A stretch of DNA of 55,274 bases from positions 1 to 55,274 of the forward strand of contig JACZVC010000023.1 of the NCBI GenBank assembly GCA_022572885.1, read 5' to 3'. This document shows, piece by piece, positions 1 to 7,892 of this stretch. Within the stretch, counting starts at the first letter, position 1. Each line of letters opens with the position of its first letter. Under the pieces are notes generated by a model. That model made no database searches, had not been told where the DNA came from, and saw only the letters and a list, made by a program, of their open reading frames with translations. Source of the stretch: Pseudomonadota bacterium. Lineage in GTDB: Bacteria > Pseudomonadota > Gammaproteobacteria > Steroidobacterales > MnTg04. A program made the translations under genes and the position numbers.

Positions 1-933
1 AACTCTCTTTTCAGTGGATTCAGGTTGATCTAATAGAAAATTCTCTAATTCATCGGCAAAACCTAATTTAGCCGCAAACAGATCCGCTTCCACCTGCGCT
101 TCAATCACACTTATATTTTTTTTACTATGATCGTGAATAATATGACCTAATTCGTGGCTTAGTAAAGCCAGGCCATAGTTTGTGGCCAGGGATTTTAATA
201 TTTTCATCAATTCCTCTTTCCTGCGCGCAGAGACATTAACGTGCGAACCGTCAGACAAGAGCAGATATCCTCCTTTACCTCTAATGTACTTATCTGCAAA
301 CTTGATGTTAATGATTGTAGACTTATGTATTCTAAGAAAGTGCTTGCTTACAAGTATGTTCTCAAATTCTTTTAAGGGTTTTGAAACAAGAATTTTTCGA
401 CCATCGATCAGATAGAAAGTGCAGTAAGCCCGATCCGCTTCACATCTAACGATGTTCTCAAATGCCACCAGTTCCAGACCGTCCTCGCAAGGCAATGCAA
501 GCTTGTCAAAAGCATTTACCACCGCTTTTGTTGCACCATCTTCACCCTGGTGTAATAGCTTCTCCCTCTTATCTAAACGCATCCTGATAATATCAAGCAC
601 TTCTGTGTGATTAAAAGGTTTAAGGATGTAATCATCGGCACCCAGGCTCATGCCATGACGGATGTCTTGCTTCTCTACTTTGGCAGTGAGAAAGAGGAAG
701 GGAGGAATTACTTCATCTTTTAGTCGCTGGTTGATCGCTCCAAGTAATTCGAAGCCATCCATTTCCGGTAGCATTAGATCGAGTATTACGAGGTCGGGCG
801 AGAATGACTTGGCCTGGGAGATGCCTTCCCTGCCAGTGTTTGCAGCGATGACTTCATAACCTTCGATCTCCAGGTTGCTGCGCAGCCCAAACGCCAGATC
901 CTTGTTGTCTTCAATAATCAGGATACGGCTCAT
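1..933 (-). CDS. Response regulator with REC, LytTR and C-terminal HELGH zinc-peptidase-like segment (3' end beyond window)
   Basis: I translated this minus-strand frame by hand from ATG 931-933 to the left edge: 311 codons with no stop. Residues 1-120 are a REC receiver with the acidic pair E8/D9, phospho-acceptor D52 in VILDLMLPEMDG, T83 and K105 in ILKPF. Residues ~150-245 are a LytTR DNA-binding domain (FLRIHKSTIINIKFADKYI, then VNVSARRKEEL). The same frame runs directly into residues 252-311, which carry SHELGHIIHDHS (HExxH at 260-264) and then EAQVEADLFAAKLG (278-291), the second glutamate-rich helix of gluzincin peptidases. The short spacing resembles ImmA/IrrE more than M48. The start codon overlaps the kinase stop (ATGA), so the two form one operon. 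Inference: phosphorylation controls a protein that can bind DNA and perhaps cleave a protein. Composition is AT-rich below ~420. The C-terminus, and so full peptidase identity, is not visible. Confidence 0.85.
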   Translation of the reverse strand, partial: MSRILIIEDNKDLAFGLRSNLEIEGYEVIAANTGREGISQAKSFSPDLVILDLMLPEMDGFELLGAINQRLKDEVIPPFLFLTAKVEKQDIRHGMSLGADDYILKPFNHTEVLDIIRMRLDKREKLLHQGEDGATKAVVNAFDKLALPCEDGLELVAFENIVRCEADRAYCTFYLIDGRKILVSKPLKEFENILVSKHFLRIHKSTIINIKFADKYIRGKGGYLLLSDGSHVNVSARRKEELMKILKSLATNYGLALLSHELGHIIHDHSKKNISVIEAQVEADLFAAKLGFADELENFLLDQPESTEKRV

Positions 934-2723
934 GGTATATCTCCCGTTACTGATTCCGCTGACGGCCTGTCCTGATCGGTCTTCCTCGCTTCTTGTCGCG
1001 TGGCTTTGGGAAACTCGACAACAAAACAAGCGCCGCCGCCAGGGCCATCCTCCACCCAGGTTTTTCCGCCATGTCGGGCGACCAGCTCACGGACAACCGC
1101 CAGCCCGATCCCGGTGCCGGCGATCGCGGATCGGCGCTCGCGCTCGAGGCGATAATAACCTCCCCATACTCGCTCACGATCAACCCCCGGGATACCCGGC
1201 CCCTGATCGATAACCCGGATTTGTGTGCAGCCTGGATGTCCGGTCACCACGACCTGCACGCACTGACCTATTGGACCGTATTTGATGGCGTTGTCCAACA
1301 GGTTCAGCAGAATCTGACGCAACGCATCGTTGTCTACCGGTGCGGCAGCGTCAGGGTCAAGCTCAGTTTGAACAGTGGCGCCGGCAGACTTCGCGAGTTG
1401 TTGAAACTCGTTGACGACGCGAACGATGAGCGGCGCCAATTTGCTGTCAACGGCGTACAGTTTGCGTTGATTGCCTTGTCGATCGGAAAACTGGAGTACG
1501 TTCTCAACCAGGTTTATTAGCCTTTGCGACTCGCGATCGATAATCTCCAGCGCGCGACGCCTGTCACCGGCTGATCTGAAGCGCTCATACAGCAGGGTTT
1601 CGGTAAACATGCGTATTTGGGTCAAGGGCGTACGCAATTCATGAGAAACCTCGGACAAAAAATCGGCCCGGAGTTTCATCAGCGCCTGTTCGCGTTGCAA
1701 CTGACGTATTGCCGCAACAAGAAGTCCAACCGTCAGCAGTATCACGGCGAACAAAACCGGTAGCCGCGACCTGGGCAACCCGCCGATGACCAGCGACTCG
1801 GCAATCATCGGGTCGATAGCCGCGTTGATCGTGTACGCCTTGAAAATTCCCGCGTACTCATCCTCAATCGATTTCGAGATCAGCAAATACGGGTCGTAGT
1901 CTGGCCTGGACTCGAACATGACCTGGCCATTGTCATCGGCGAACCGGAGATAGATGAACTCGTTGGTAACCGCTCCCTCGGCAAGTGACTTCGGCAATAA
2001 CATGTCCTTGTCGAATGCCCGGCGCAACCAGGTTGACAATTCGAGCCGATTGACCGCGAAACCAAAAACCCGGCTGGTCTCATCAACTTTCGAAATGATA
2101 AAGGTATGTGGTTGTCCGCCAATATTGGCGTGCTCGATAGCGAATCCCGTTTCGGGCAAAGGCTGTTGCATAAAACTGGCAGCGCGTTGCGAGAGATAGC
2201 CCTCGATGCCGGGGTCGTTAGGCGCTTCGCCTGAGGTCTGAAAATCGGCGTTCGATACATCGACAAAAAACAGATAATCGACCAATCGGCTGGCGCGTTC
2301 TTCGAGACTGCCCACCTGCGATTCGGCGATCGCAAACGGAAAGCCGGGGTCTTCGAGCGCCAGCCGGCGCAACACGTTCATATGTGTGTAATAGCCGTAA
2401 TAGCCGACTTCCCCCATGGCTCTGCGCAAATATTCATCGGCGACCAGCCTCGCGTAGTCCTGAAGCACCCTGGTTGCGGTGGCGCTGTGCGTTTGCATCG
2501 TCTTGCTGGCCTGCCACGCCAGGCCCAGTACCAAAAACAGGATCAGGACCAGCAGAACCATGACCAGTCGTGAGCGGGATTCATCGGTCCCGGTGAATTT
2601 GTTGTGCAGGGAGATGCGCATATTGAAAGGATATCCCGATTCGGTGGTGTTTTGCTTGCCGCAGGTGCGCATGAGCGGTCGTTCTGACGATTCCCTGACA
2701 TTTTGCTGGCAAGTCTCCGACAT
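930..2723 (-). CDS. Membrane sensor histidine kinase (HisKA/HATPase_c)
   Basis: Predicted 597 aa inner-membrane sensor kinase. One transmembrane helix lies at ~53-70 and another at ~321-339. They enclose a periplasmic region of ~250 residues that I do not recognise as a named sensor fold. The cytoplasmic part has the H-box SEVSHELRTPL (phospho-acceptor H361), an N-box NLLDNAIKYG (~474-483), a G1 box DQGPGIP (~506-512) and a G2 box GTGIGLAVV (~536-544). There is no HAMP or receiver domain. The ATG at 2723 is preceded by AAGGA four bases upstream; in-frame ATGs at 2672 and 2621 have weaker ribosome sites. The last codons overlap the response regulator start by ATGA, so it is the evident partner. 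A HisKA-type kinase beside a LytTR regulator is unusual, because LytTR regulators typically pair with LytS/AgrC-type kinases. The signal sensed is unknown. Confidence 0.92.
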   Translation of the reverse strand: MSETCQQNVRESSERPLMRTCGKQNTTESGYPFNMRISLHNKFTGTDESRSRLVMVLLVLILFLVLGLAWQASKTMQTHSATATRVLQDYARLVADEYLRRAMGEVGYYGYYTHMNVLRRLALEDPGFPFAIAESQVGSLEERASRLVDYLFFVDVSNADFQTSGEAPNDPGIEGYLSQRAASFMQQPLPETGFAIEHANIGGQPHTFIISKVDETSRVFGFAVNRLELSTWLRRAFDKDMLLPKSLAEGAVTNEFIYLRFADDNGQVMFESRPDYDPYLLISKSIEDEYAGIFKAYTINAAIDPMIAESLVIGGLPRSRLPVLFAVILLTVGLLVAAIRQLQREQALMKLRADFLSEVSHELRTPLTQIRMFTETLLYERFRSAGDRRRALEIIDRESQRLINLVENVLQFSDRQGNQRKLYAVDSKLAPLIVRVVNEFQQLAKSAGATVQTELDPDAAAPVDNDALRQILLNLLDNAIKYGPIGQCVQVVVTGHPGCTQIRVIDQGPGIPGVDRERVWGGYYRLERERRSAIAGTGIGLAVVRELVARHGGKTWVEDGPGGGACFVVEFPKATRQEARKTDQDRPSAESVTGDIP

Positions 2724-2802
2724 TTTCCTTGACGGTTCCCGACCTTTGCATGGTCGATGATCGCTACGCTCCCGTTAGCTCAAAGCCGTTGGAGGCGTTG
2801 TG

Positions 2803-3567
2803 ATGAAGTCGATCAAACCCCTGTATCTGATAATCTTCATGCTGGTATCGCCCGTGTCTTTGGCACAGCAAGCAGGGAAGGATATCTATGCCAATCCTGA
2901 GAACCTGAAGGTGCTCCCGGAAGATATCAGTTCCCGCGATTTGGGTAACACGATGAAGGGATTTGCCATGGGCCTGGGCGCTCGCTGCGAAACCTGCCAC
3001 GTGGGAGAGCCCGATACTCCCCTGGACACGTTTGACTTCGCATCTGATGAAAAGGACATGAAGCGAAAAGCCCGGGTCATGATCAAGATGGTGCGGGAAA
3101 TCAATGACGTCTTCGTTCCGGGATTGAATGAAATCGAAGACTCACCGCGTGTGGAAGTCCGTTGTGTCACCTGTCATCGTGGCCTGCAACAGCCGAAACT
3201 GATACAGGACGTGCTGGACGAACAGTTGGCCGAGAACGGCCTGGAAGCGACGCTGGTCAAATATGCCAAGCTTCGTGATGATTATTTTGGTAGCCACAGC
3301 TATGACTTTAGTGAATTTACGCTACCGATGTATGTTCAGGAACTGGCCGACAAGGAGAAAATACAAGAGGCGATTGCGCTGGCCAAAGTCAATGCCGGTC
3401 ACTTCCCTGATTCCTACTACACGTTCTTCGTACTCGGAGAGCTCCTCAAAATGTCTGGTCAAACCGAGCCGGCCATTGAAAGTTACAACACCGCGATAAA
3501 GATAAATCCACGAGCCAAATCTTTTCTTGAAGCCAGGATCGCCGAGCTGAAAGGTGAAGCACAATAG
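2803..3567 (+). CDS. Periplasmic diheme c-type cytochrome, reaction-centre cytochrome-like, with TPR-like tail
   Basis: 254 aa from ATG 2803; a GTG at 2800 is an alternative, with GGAG at 2791-2794 serving either. Residues 1-23 form a signal peptide ending near SLAQQ. The mature part begins with ENLKVLPEDIS and carries two heme-binding motifs, CETCH (~65-69) and CVTCH (~123-127). This layout, with the phrase GNTMKGFAMGLGARCETCH, resembles the photosynthetic reaction-centre cytochrome c subunit family (CytoC_RC), which is widespread in non-phototrophs. Only two CxxCH motifs are visible, against four in the phototrophic subunit. The C-terminal ~90 residues contain TPR-like helices (FFVLGELLKMSGQTEPAIESYNTA, in part). 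It is divergent from the sensor kinase operon, with ~76 bp between them. Inference: a periplasmic electron carrier or a protein-interacting redox sensor. Confidence 0.85.
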   Translation: MKSIKPLYLIIFMLVSPVSLAQQAGKDIYANPENLKVLPEDISSRDLGNTMKGFAMGLGARCETCHVGEPDTPLDTFDFASDEKDMKRKARVMIKMVREINDVFVPGLNEIEDSPRVEVRCVTCHRGLQQPKLIQDVLDEQLAENGLEATLVKYAKLRDDYFGSHSYDFSEFTLPMYVQELADKEKIQEAIALAKVNAGHFPDSYYTFFVLGELLKMSGQTEPAIESYNTAIKINPRAKSFLEARIAELKGEAQ

Positions 3568-3949
3568 GATAATCCGGCTTCTTCCGACCTCTGGTGCCGG
3601 TGTCAGGTCATTAAGTTCTTGGTAATGATCCGAGCTCCAATAAAAACATAACCTAACGCCGGTACCAATGAATCGAAATAAACCCGCGGCCTATGGCCGC
3701 GGGTCCTGTTTTATCAACAGTCTGATGATTCTCAGTCTTCGCCATCACTCATTGCGCTTGTCGCTACGAAACCGGTTTGATGTACGTCCGCTTTTGGCGG
3801 GACGATTGATTTTACCAATGAGCAGGCGTTTACGGCGCTCGGCGGTCGTCAGGCACATAGACGGGGCCACCACCGGGATACTACTATCGGGCACTGTCCG
3901 GCGACCGGATAACACCAACAATAATTCTTTGACGGAACAGGAACTGCCG
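3568..3949. other. Intergenic stretch between cytochrome and OPT genes
   Basis: 382 bases without a supported gene. It holds a GC-rich terminator-like hairpin (3683-3703). The OPT reading frame stays open leftwards to 3668, but that extension lacks membrane-protein character and a ribosome site, so I treat it as non-coding leader. No repeat, tRNA or clear promoter hexamers were seen. Confidence 0.6.
3683..3712 (+). terminator. Rho-independent-type terminator after the cytochrome gene
   Basis: A perfect 9-bp stem CCCGCGGCC / GGCCGCGGG with a 3-base loop (TAT) is followed by TCCTGTTTTA. It lies 116 bases beyond the cytochrome stop. The T-run is short, so strength is uncertain. Confidence 0.6.
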
Positions 3950-5881
3950 ATGAGTCAGCAAGCACCCCCCGAACTAACTCCCCGCGCCATCGTATTGGCC
4001 ATCGTGCTGGCGATGATCCTGGCTGCCGCGAATGCGTATCTCGGTTTGTTCGCGGGCATGACGATCGCCTCTGCCATTCCCGCCGCGGTGGTGTCGATGG
4101 CGGTGCTCAAGTTGCTCGGTGGCGGCCATATCCTCGAGAACAATATCGTGGCGACCGGCGCATCGGCGGGCACATCCATCGCCACCGGCGTGATTTTCAC
4201 GATGCCGGCGCTGATCATCCTGGGGTACTGGGACGATTTTCGTTATTCCTGGGTGCTGGCCATCGCCGGCCTGGGTGGTTTGCTGGGCGTGGCGTTCTCG
4301 GTGCCCCTGCGGCGTTCGCTGATCATCGATCAAGGTCTGGCTTTCCCTGAGGGCAAGGCCGCGGCGGAGGTGCTACGCACCGGTGATCGGCCCGGCGAGG
4401 GCCTGAAGTTGCTGGCGGGCGCGGCTGCCATCGGCGGCCTGATGAAGCTGGCTGCCGGCAGCGGCCTGCGGCTGATCCCGGATACGGCAGCCGCCTCGGC
4501 CTGGTTCGGCAAGACCCTCGGCTACTTCGGCACCAACCTGTCGCCGGCGCTGTTCGGAGTCGGCTATATCGTGGGCCTGAACATCGGCATCGTGATGCTG
4601 GCGGGCGGGTTGATCGCGTGGAACATCGCGATCCCGATTTACAGCACTTACTTCCTGGCCGCCGACCCGGTGTTGAGCGTGGAACTGGCCGGTGCGAGCG
4701 CCGAGGATGCGGCCTATGGAATCTGGTCCAGCCAGATTCGCTATCTGGGTGTGGGTGCGATGTTGATTGGCGGCGTGTGGACCCTGGTTTCGCTGCGCCA
4801 TTCCCTGGTCTCGGGCATACGCAGCGGCTTGAGCGCCGAGCGTGACAACGGCGGCGGTGCGGTGCCGGTCACCGAGCGGGACCTGCCGATGCGCTTGATC
4901 CTGATCGGCGTGGTGCTGTTCGTGCTGCCGCTGATGTTGCTTTACCAGGCCATCGTCGGCCAGTGGCTGGTGAGTATCCCGATGACGATCATCATGATCG
5001 TGACGGGTTTTTTGTTCGTCTCGGTGTCGGCCTACATGGCCGGGCTTGTGGGCTCGTCCAATAACCCGGTGTCGGGTCTGACCATCGCGACCATTTTGTT
5101 TGCCGCCCTGGTGCTCGTAGTGTTGCTGGGACGGGATTCACCCATCGGCGCGGTGGCGGCCATCATGATCGGTGCGGTGGTCTGCTGCGCCGCGACTATC
5201 GGCGGGGACAATCTGCAGGATTTGAAGTGCGGGTATCTGCTCGGCGCCACCCCGTGGAAGCAGCAGTTGATGCTGGCGGTAGGCGGTGTCTCGAGCGCCC
5301 TGATCATGGCGCCGGTGCTCAGCCTGCTGGCCCAGGCTTACGGGATCGGCGTGCCGACCGAGGCCCACCCGAACCCGTTGCTCGCACCCCAGGCCAACCT
5401 GATGGCCTCGGTGGCGAAGGGCATATTCGGCGGGGAATTGCCGTGGACCATGATCGGCATCGGTGCGGCCATCGGCGCGGCGATCATCGTCATCGACGAG
5501 ATTCTGAAGAAGCGCGAGTCGAGCTTTCGTACGCCGGTGCTGGCTTGCGCGGTGGGCATCTACCTGCCGATCGAATTGAGCGTGCCGATTTTCGCCGGCG
5601 GCCTGGTCGGCCACCTGGTGGAGCGCCACTTCAAGCCCGGCGATGCCGATGGAGAGCGCGAACGTATCCACCAAAAGGGCACCTTGTTCTCGGCGGGGCT
5701 GATTACCGGCGAGGCGCTGATGGGCATCTTTATCGCCGTGCCTATAGTGGCGGTGGGTTCGGCCCATGTACTGGCCCTGCCCGAGGCATGGCATTTTGGT
5801 GGCTGGCTGGGATTGATCATGCTGGCGTCGGTGGCGGTGTTGCTCTACCGCCTGGCTGTGCGTGAGGAAACCGCGGCTTGA
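3950..5881 (+). CDS. OPT family oligopeptide transporter
   Basis: 643 aa from ATG 3950 (MSQQAPPELTPRA), with an AGGAAC sequence just upstream. The frame is open to 3668, but the added 94 residues are arginine-rich and unlike a membrane protein. The body is almost entirely hydrophobic with about 14-16 predicted transmembrane helices and glycine-rich turns (LGLFAGMTIASAIPAAVVSM near the start; GSSNNPVSGLTIATI mid-protein). This matches the bacterial OPT/YSL-like family (TIGR00733 type, ~650 aa), which takes up small peptides or metal chelates by proton symport. The NPVSGLT segment is a family hallmark. It stands alone, downstream of a terminator and upstream of an unrelated redox gene. Substrate cannot be told from sequence; the nearby peptidase genes make peptide uptake plausible. 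Confidence 0.9.
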   Translation: MSQQAPPELTPRAIVLAIVLAMILAAANAYLGLFAGMTIASAIPAAVVSMAVLKLLGGGHILENNIVATGASAGTSIATGVIFTMPALIILGYWDDFRYSWVLAIAGLGGLLGVAFSVPLRRSLIIDQGLAFPEGKAAAEVLRTGDRPGEGLKLLAGAAAIGGLMKLAAGSGLRLIPDTAAASAWFGKTLGYFGTNLSPALFGVGYIVGLNIGIVMLAGGLIAWNIAIPIYSTYFLAADPVLSVELAGASAEDAAYGIWSSQIRYLGVGAMLIGGVWTLVSLRHSLVSGIRSGLSAERDNGGGAVPVTERDLPMRLILIGVVLFVLPLMLLYQAIVGQWLVSIPMTIIMIVTGFLFVSVSAYMAGLVGSSNNPVSGLTIATILFAALVLVVLLGRDSPIGAVAAIMIGAVVCCAATIGGDNLQDLKCGYLLGATPWKQQLMLAVGGVSSALIMAPVLSLLAQAYGIGVPTEAHPNPLLAPQANLMASVAKGIFGGELPWTMIGIGAAIGAAIIVIDEILKKRESSFRTPVLACAVGIYLPIELSVPIFAGGLVGHLVERHFKPGDADGERERIHQKGTLFSAGLITGEALMGIFIAVPIVAVGSAHVLALPEAWHFGGWLGLIMLASVAVLLYRLAVREETAA

Positions 5882-6060
5882 GTTCGATTTTTGCGCTGAT
5901 CTCCGACAAGTCTCAATAGCGCCAATCGGCATGTCTTTTTCAGTTCAGGGTGTGCGCACCGTCCCGCTTGTGTCTGCGGTTGCGCTCGCGTCATACTCGG
6001 CCACACGGTACATCAACCGACAATGTCGTTGGTGCGGGCTCATGCTCCGGGGAGACAGAC

Positions 6061-6651
6061 ATGCCGGACAATCTCAGTTGGATAATGGGCGCAGCGGTCT
6101 TTCTGCTTGCCGCCGGGGCCTGGATTTTCCTCAAAAAAAAGCGTGGACCACCCATCCCTGACGCGCTTCGGCCGGGAGAGCAATTGCCGGACTTCGCTGC
6201 AACCGACGAGCAAGGCAACCCTGTCCGGTCTGCACAATTGATCGGGTCTCCGACAGTAATGCTTTTCGTTCGCGGTAACTGGTGCCCGTTTTGTACCCGG
6301 CAGGTTGAAGCGCTGACCACGCATTACAAAGAAATCGTTGATCTCGGCGCCAGACTTATATTCGTCACGCCAAAACCCCTCGAGACAACTCGCCGGGTTG
6401 CCGATTTTTTTGAAGTCGAATTCGACTTCTGGATGGACGATCAGCTCAATGCAGTAAAGCAATTGGGTCTGCTGATGCCCGCCAGCGTGCCCGGCGATCA
6501 CCGCAAGGAATACGGTGCGGATACGGTCTGGCCGACGGCGCTGGTTATCGATGCGGCTGGCATCATCCGGTTTTCAAAACTTTCGCGGTTGGTCGTCGAT
6601 CGGCCGAATCCAAAGGTGCTGCTGGACGAATTGAGAAAATTGCAGGGTTAA
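6061..6651 (+). CDS. Membrane-anchored peroxiredoxin/thioredoxin-fold protein (AhpC/TSA family)
   Basis: 196 aa from ATG 6061 (MPDNLSWIM), preceded by GGGGAGA. The frame is open upstream to 5950 but without a ribosome site. Residues ~6-22 form a single N-terminal transmembrane anchor followed by KKKR, so the topology rule alone would place the fold in the cytoplasm. The thioredoxin-fold domain runs from PGEQLPDFAATDEQG and has the redox motif NWCPFCTRQVEAL (~79-91), a CxxC rather than the single-Cys form of many peroxiredoxins. It resembles redoxin/AhpC-TSA proteins of the thiol-specific antioxidant type. It is followed closely by the convergent dipeptidase gene. Possible roles are peroxide reduction or disulfide exchange; sequence alone does not decide. 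Confidence 0.8.
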   Translation: MPDNLSWIMGAAVFLLAAGAWIFLKKKRGPPIPDALRPGEQLPDFAATDEQGNPVRSAQLIGSPTVMLFVRGNWCPFCTRQVEALTTHYKEIVDLGARLIFVTPKPLETTRRVADFFEVEFDFWMDDQLNAVKQLGLLMPASVPGDHRKEYGADTVWPTALVIDAAGIIRFSKLSRLVVDRPNPKVLLDELRKLQG

Positions 6652-6683
6652 ACGGGGACGTGATAGACGCATTTAGCCTGTTG

Positions 6684-7892
6684 TCAGTTTCCTGCCATTT
6701 CCCCCGCAATTCTTTCCACCTCAGCCATCACCCTTAGCAAATTGCCACCGAGGATTTTCCTGATGTCTTCCTCGCTATAGCCCTTGGCGACCAGCGCTTC
6801 GGTTAAGGCGGGTAATTTTCCTGCGTGTTCCATGCCGATGGGCAGACTGCTCACGCCATCAAAATCCGAGCCAAGTCCGACATGGTCGGGGCCCACCAGC
6901 TTGACGACATGATCGATATGGTCGACCAGCACGGACAGCGGCGGTTTTTCGAGCGTTTCTGCGATTTTTCGGTAAAGTTCCCACTGTGGCCCCATCAGGC
7001 CGATTTGATCATCCAGGTATTCGGTGGCGAGCGTGGCGTACTCGGGTTTAGCCGCAAACAATGCCTGGTAGGCGGCATCGTGAAACTGCTGGTCGAGAAA
7101 CATCGGATAGAAGTTGATCTGGATGACGCCGCCGTTTTCCGCCAATGCGACAATCATCTCGTCGCTCATGTTGCGCTTGTGCGTGTTTAGTGCGCGTACA
7201 GACGAGTGCGATGCGATCACCGGCGCCCGGGTTGTTTTCATGACGTCCTGAAAGGTCGTGTCGGCGACATGGCTGATATCGATCATCATGCCGATGCGGT
7301 TCATTTCTTCGACGACTGATACGCCGAAGTCGGTCAGCCCGCCCCATTTCACGACGTCGCCGGAAGAATCGGCCCAGTCGGTGTTGTTCGACCAGGTCAA
7401 TGTCATGTATCTCACACCGAGGCGATAAAAGTTACGCAACAGTTCCAGCCGGTTTTCGATGCTGTGGCCGCCTTCGATGCCCATCAGTGCAGCAACCTTG
7501 CCGGACTTGGCAATAGTTTTGATATCGGCAACGGTGCGCGCCATTTCGATGCGCTTCGGCGATTGACCGATCTGCCGATAAAAATCATCGATCAGTTCGA
7601 GGGTTTTTCGCGCGTAGCCGTAAGTTTCGTACTCCGGTGGGACCCAGACAGCAAAGAACTGGGCGTCTACACCGCCTTGCTCGAGCTTGCCCAGCGTGGT
7701 CTGCGCGCCCGACGGCTCGTCGGTCAACGCACTGCCATCCAGGTCGGACCGAAACAGAAAATCGGAATGGGTATCGATCACCAGCGCTTCTTCATGAATT
7801 CGTTTGGCATCGCTGTCGGCCGCGGCTGTGTTTAGAGCCAGCATCAATAGCCAGGCTAAATGAAAATTCTTGCTTGTTACAAAGTGGTTCAT
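6684..7892 (-). CDS. Membrane dipeptidase (peptidase family M19)
   Basis: 402 aa zinc dipeptidase. Residues 1-24 are a signal peptide (LLMLALNTAAA), so it acts in the periplasm or outside the cell. M19 motifs are seen in order: VIDTHSDFLFR (zinc-binding HxD), IEGGHSIE (bridging Glu region), MIDISHVAD, IASHSSVRAL and GLGSDFDGV near the C-terminus. The length is typical of renal-dipeptidase homologues, which cleave dipeptides including ones with D-residues at the C-terminal position. The start ATG 7890-7892 overlaps the stop of the upstream DUF885 gene (TGATG), with AAGGGAAA upstream; a TTG one codon earlier is less likely. It is the second gene of a two-gene peptidase operon. Confidence 0.93.
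   Translation of the reverse strand: MNHFVTSKNFHLAWLLMLALNTAAADSDAKRIHEEALVIDTHSDFLFRSDLDGSALTDEPSGAQTTLGKLEQGGVDAQFFAVWVPPEYETYGYARKTLELIDDFYRQIGQSPKRIEMARTVADIKTIAKSGKVAALMGIEGGHSIENRLELLRNFYRLGVRYMTLTWSNNTDWADSSGDVVKWGGLTDFGVSVVEEMNRIGMMIDISHVADTTFQDVMKTTRAPVIASHSSVRALNTHKRNMSDEMIVALAENGGVIQINFYPMFLDQQFHDAAYQALFAAKPEYATLATEYLDDQIGLMGPQWELYRKIAETLEKPPLSVLVDHIDHVVKLVGPDHVGLGSDFDGVSSLPIGMEHAGKLPALTEALVAKGYSEEDIRKILGGNLLRVMAEVERIAGEMAGN

Noticed and set aside
5862-6161. 99-codon frame between OPT and peroxiredoxin genes
   Set aside because: It overlaps both neighbours, has no ribosome site and no family features; the peroxiredoxin frame is clearly the coding one.
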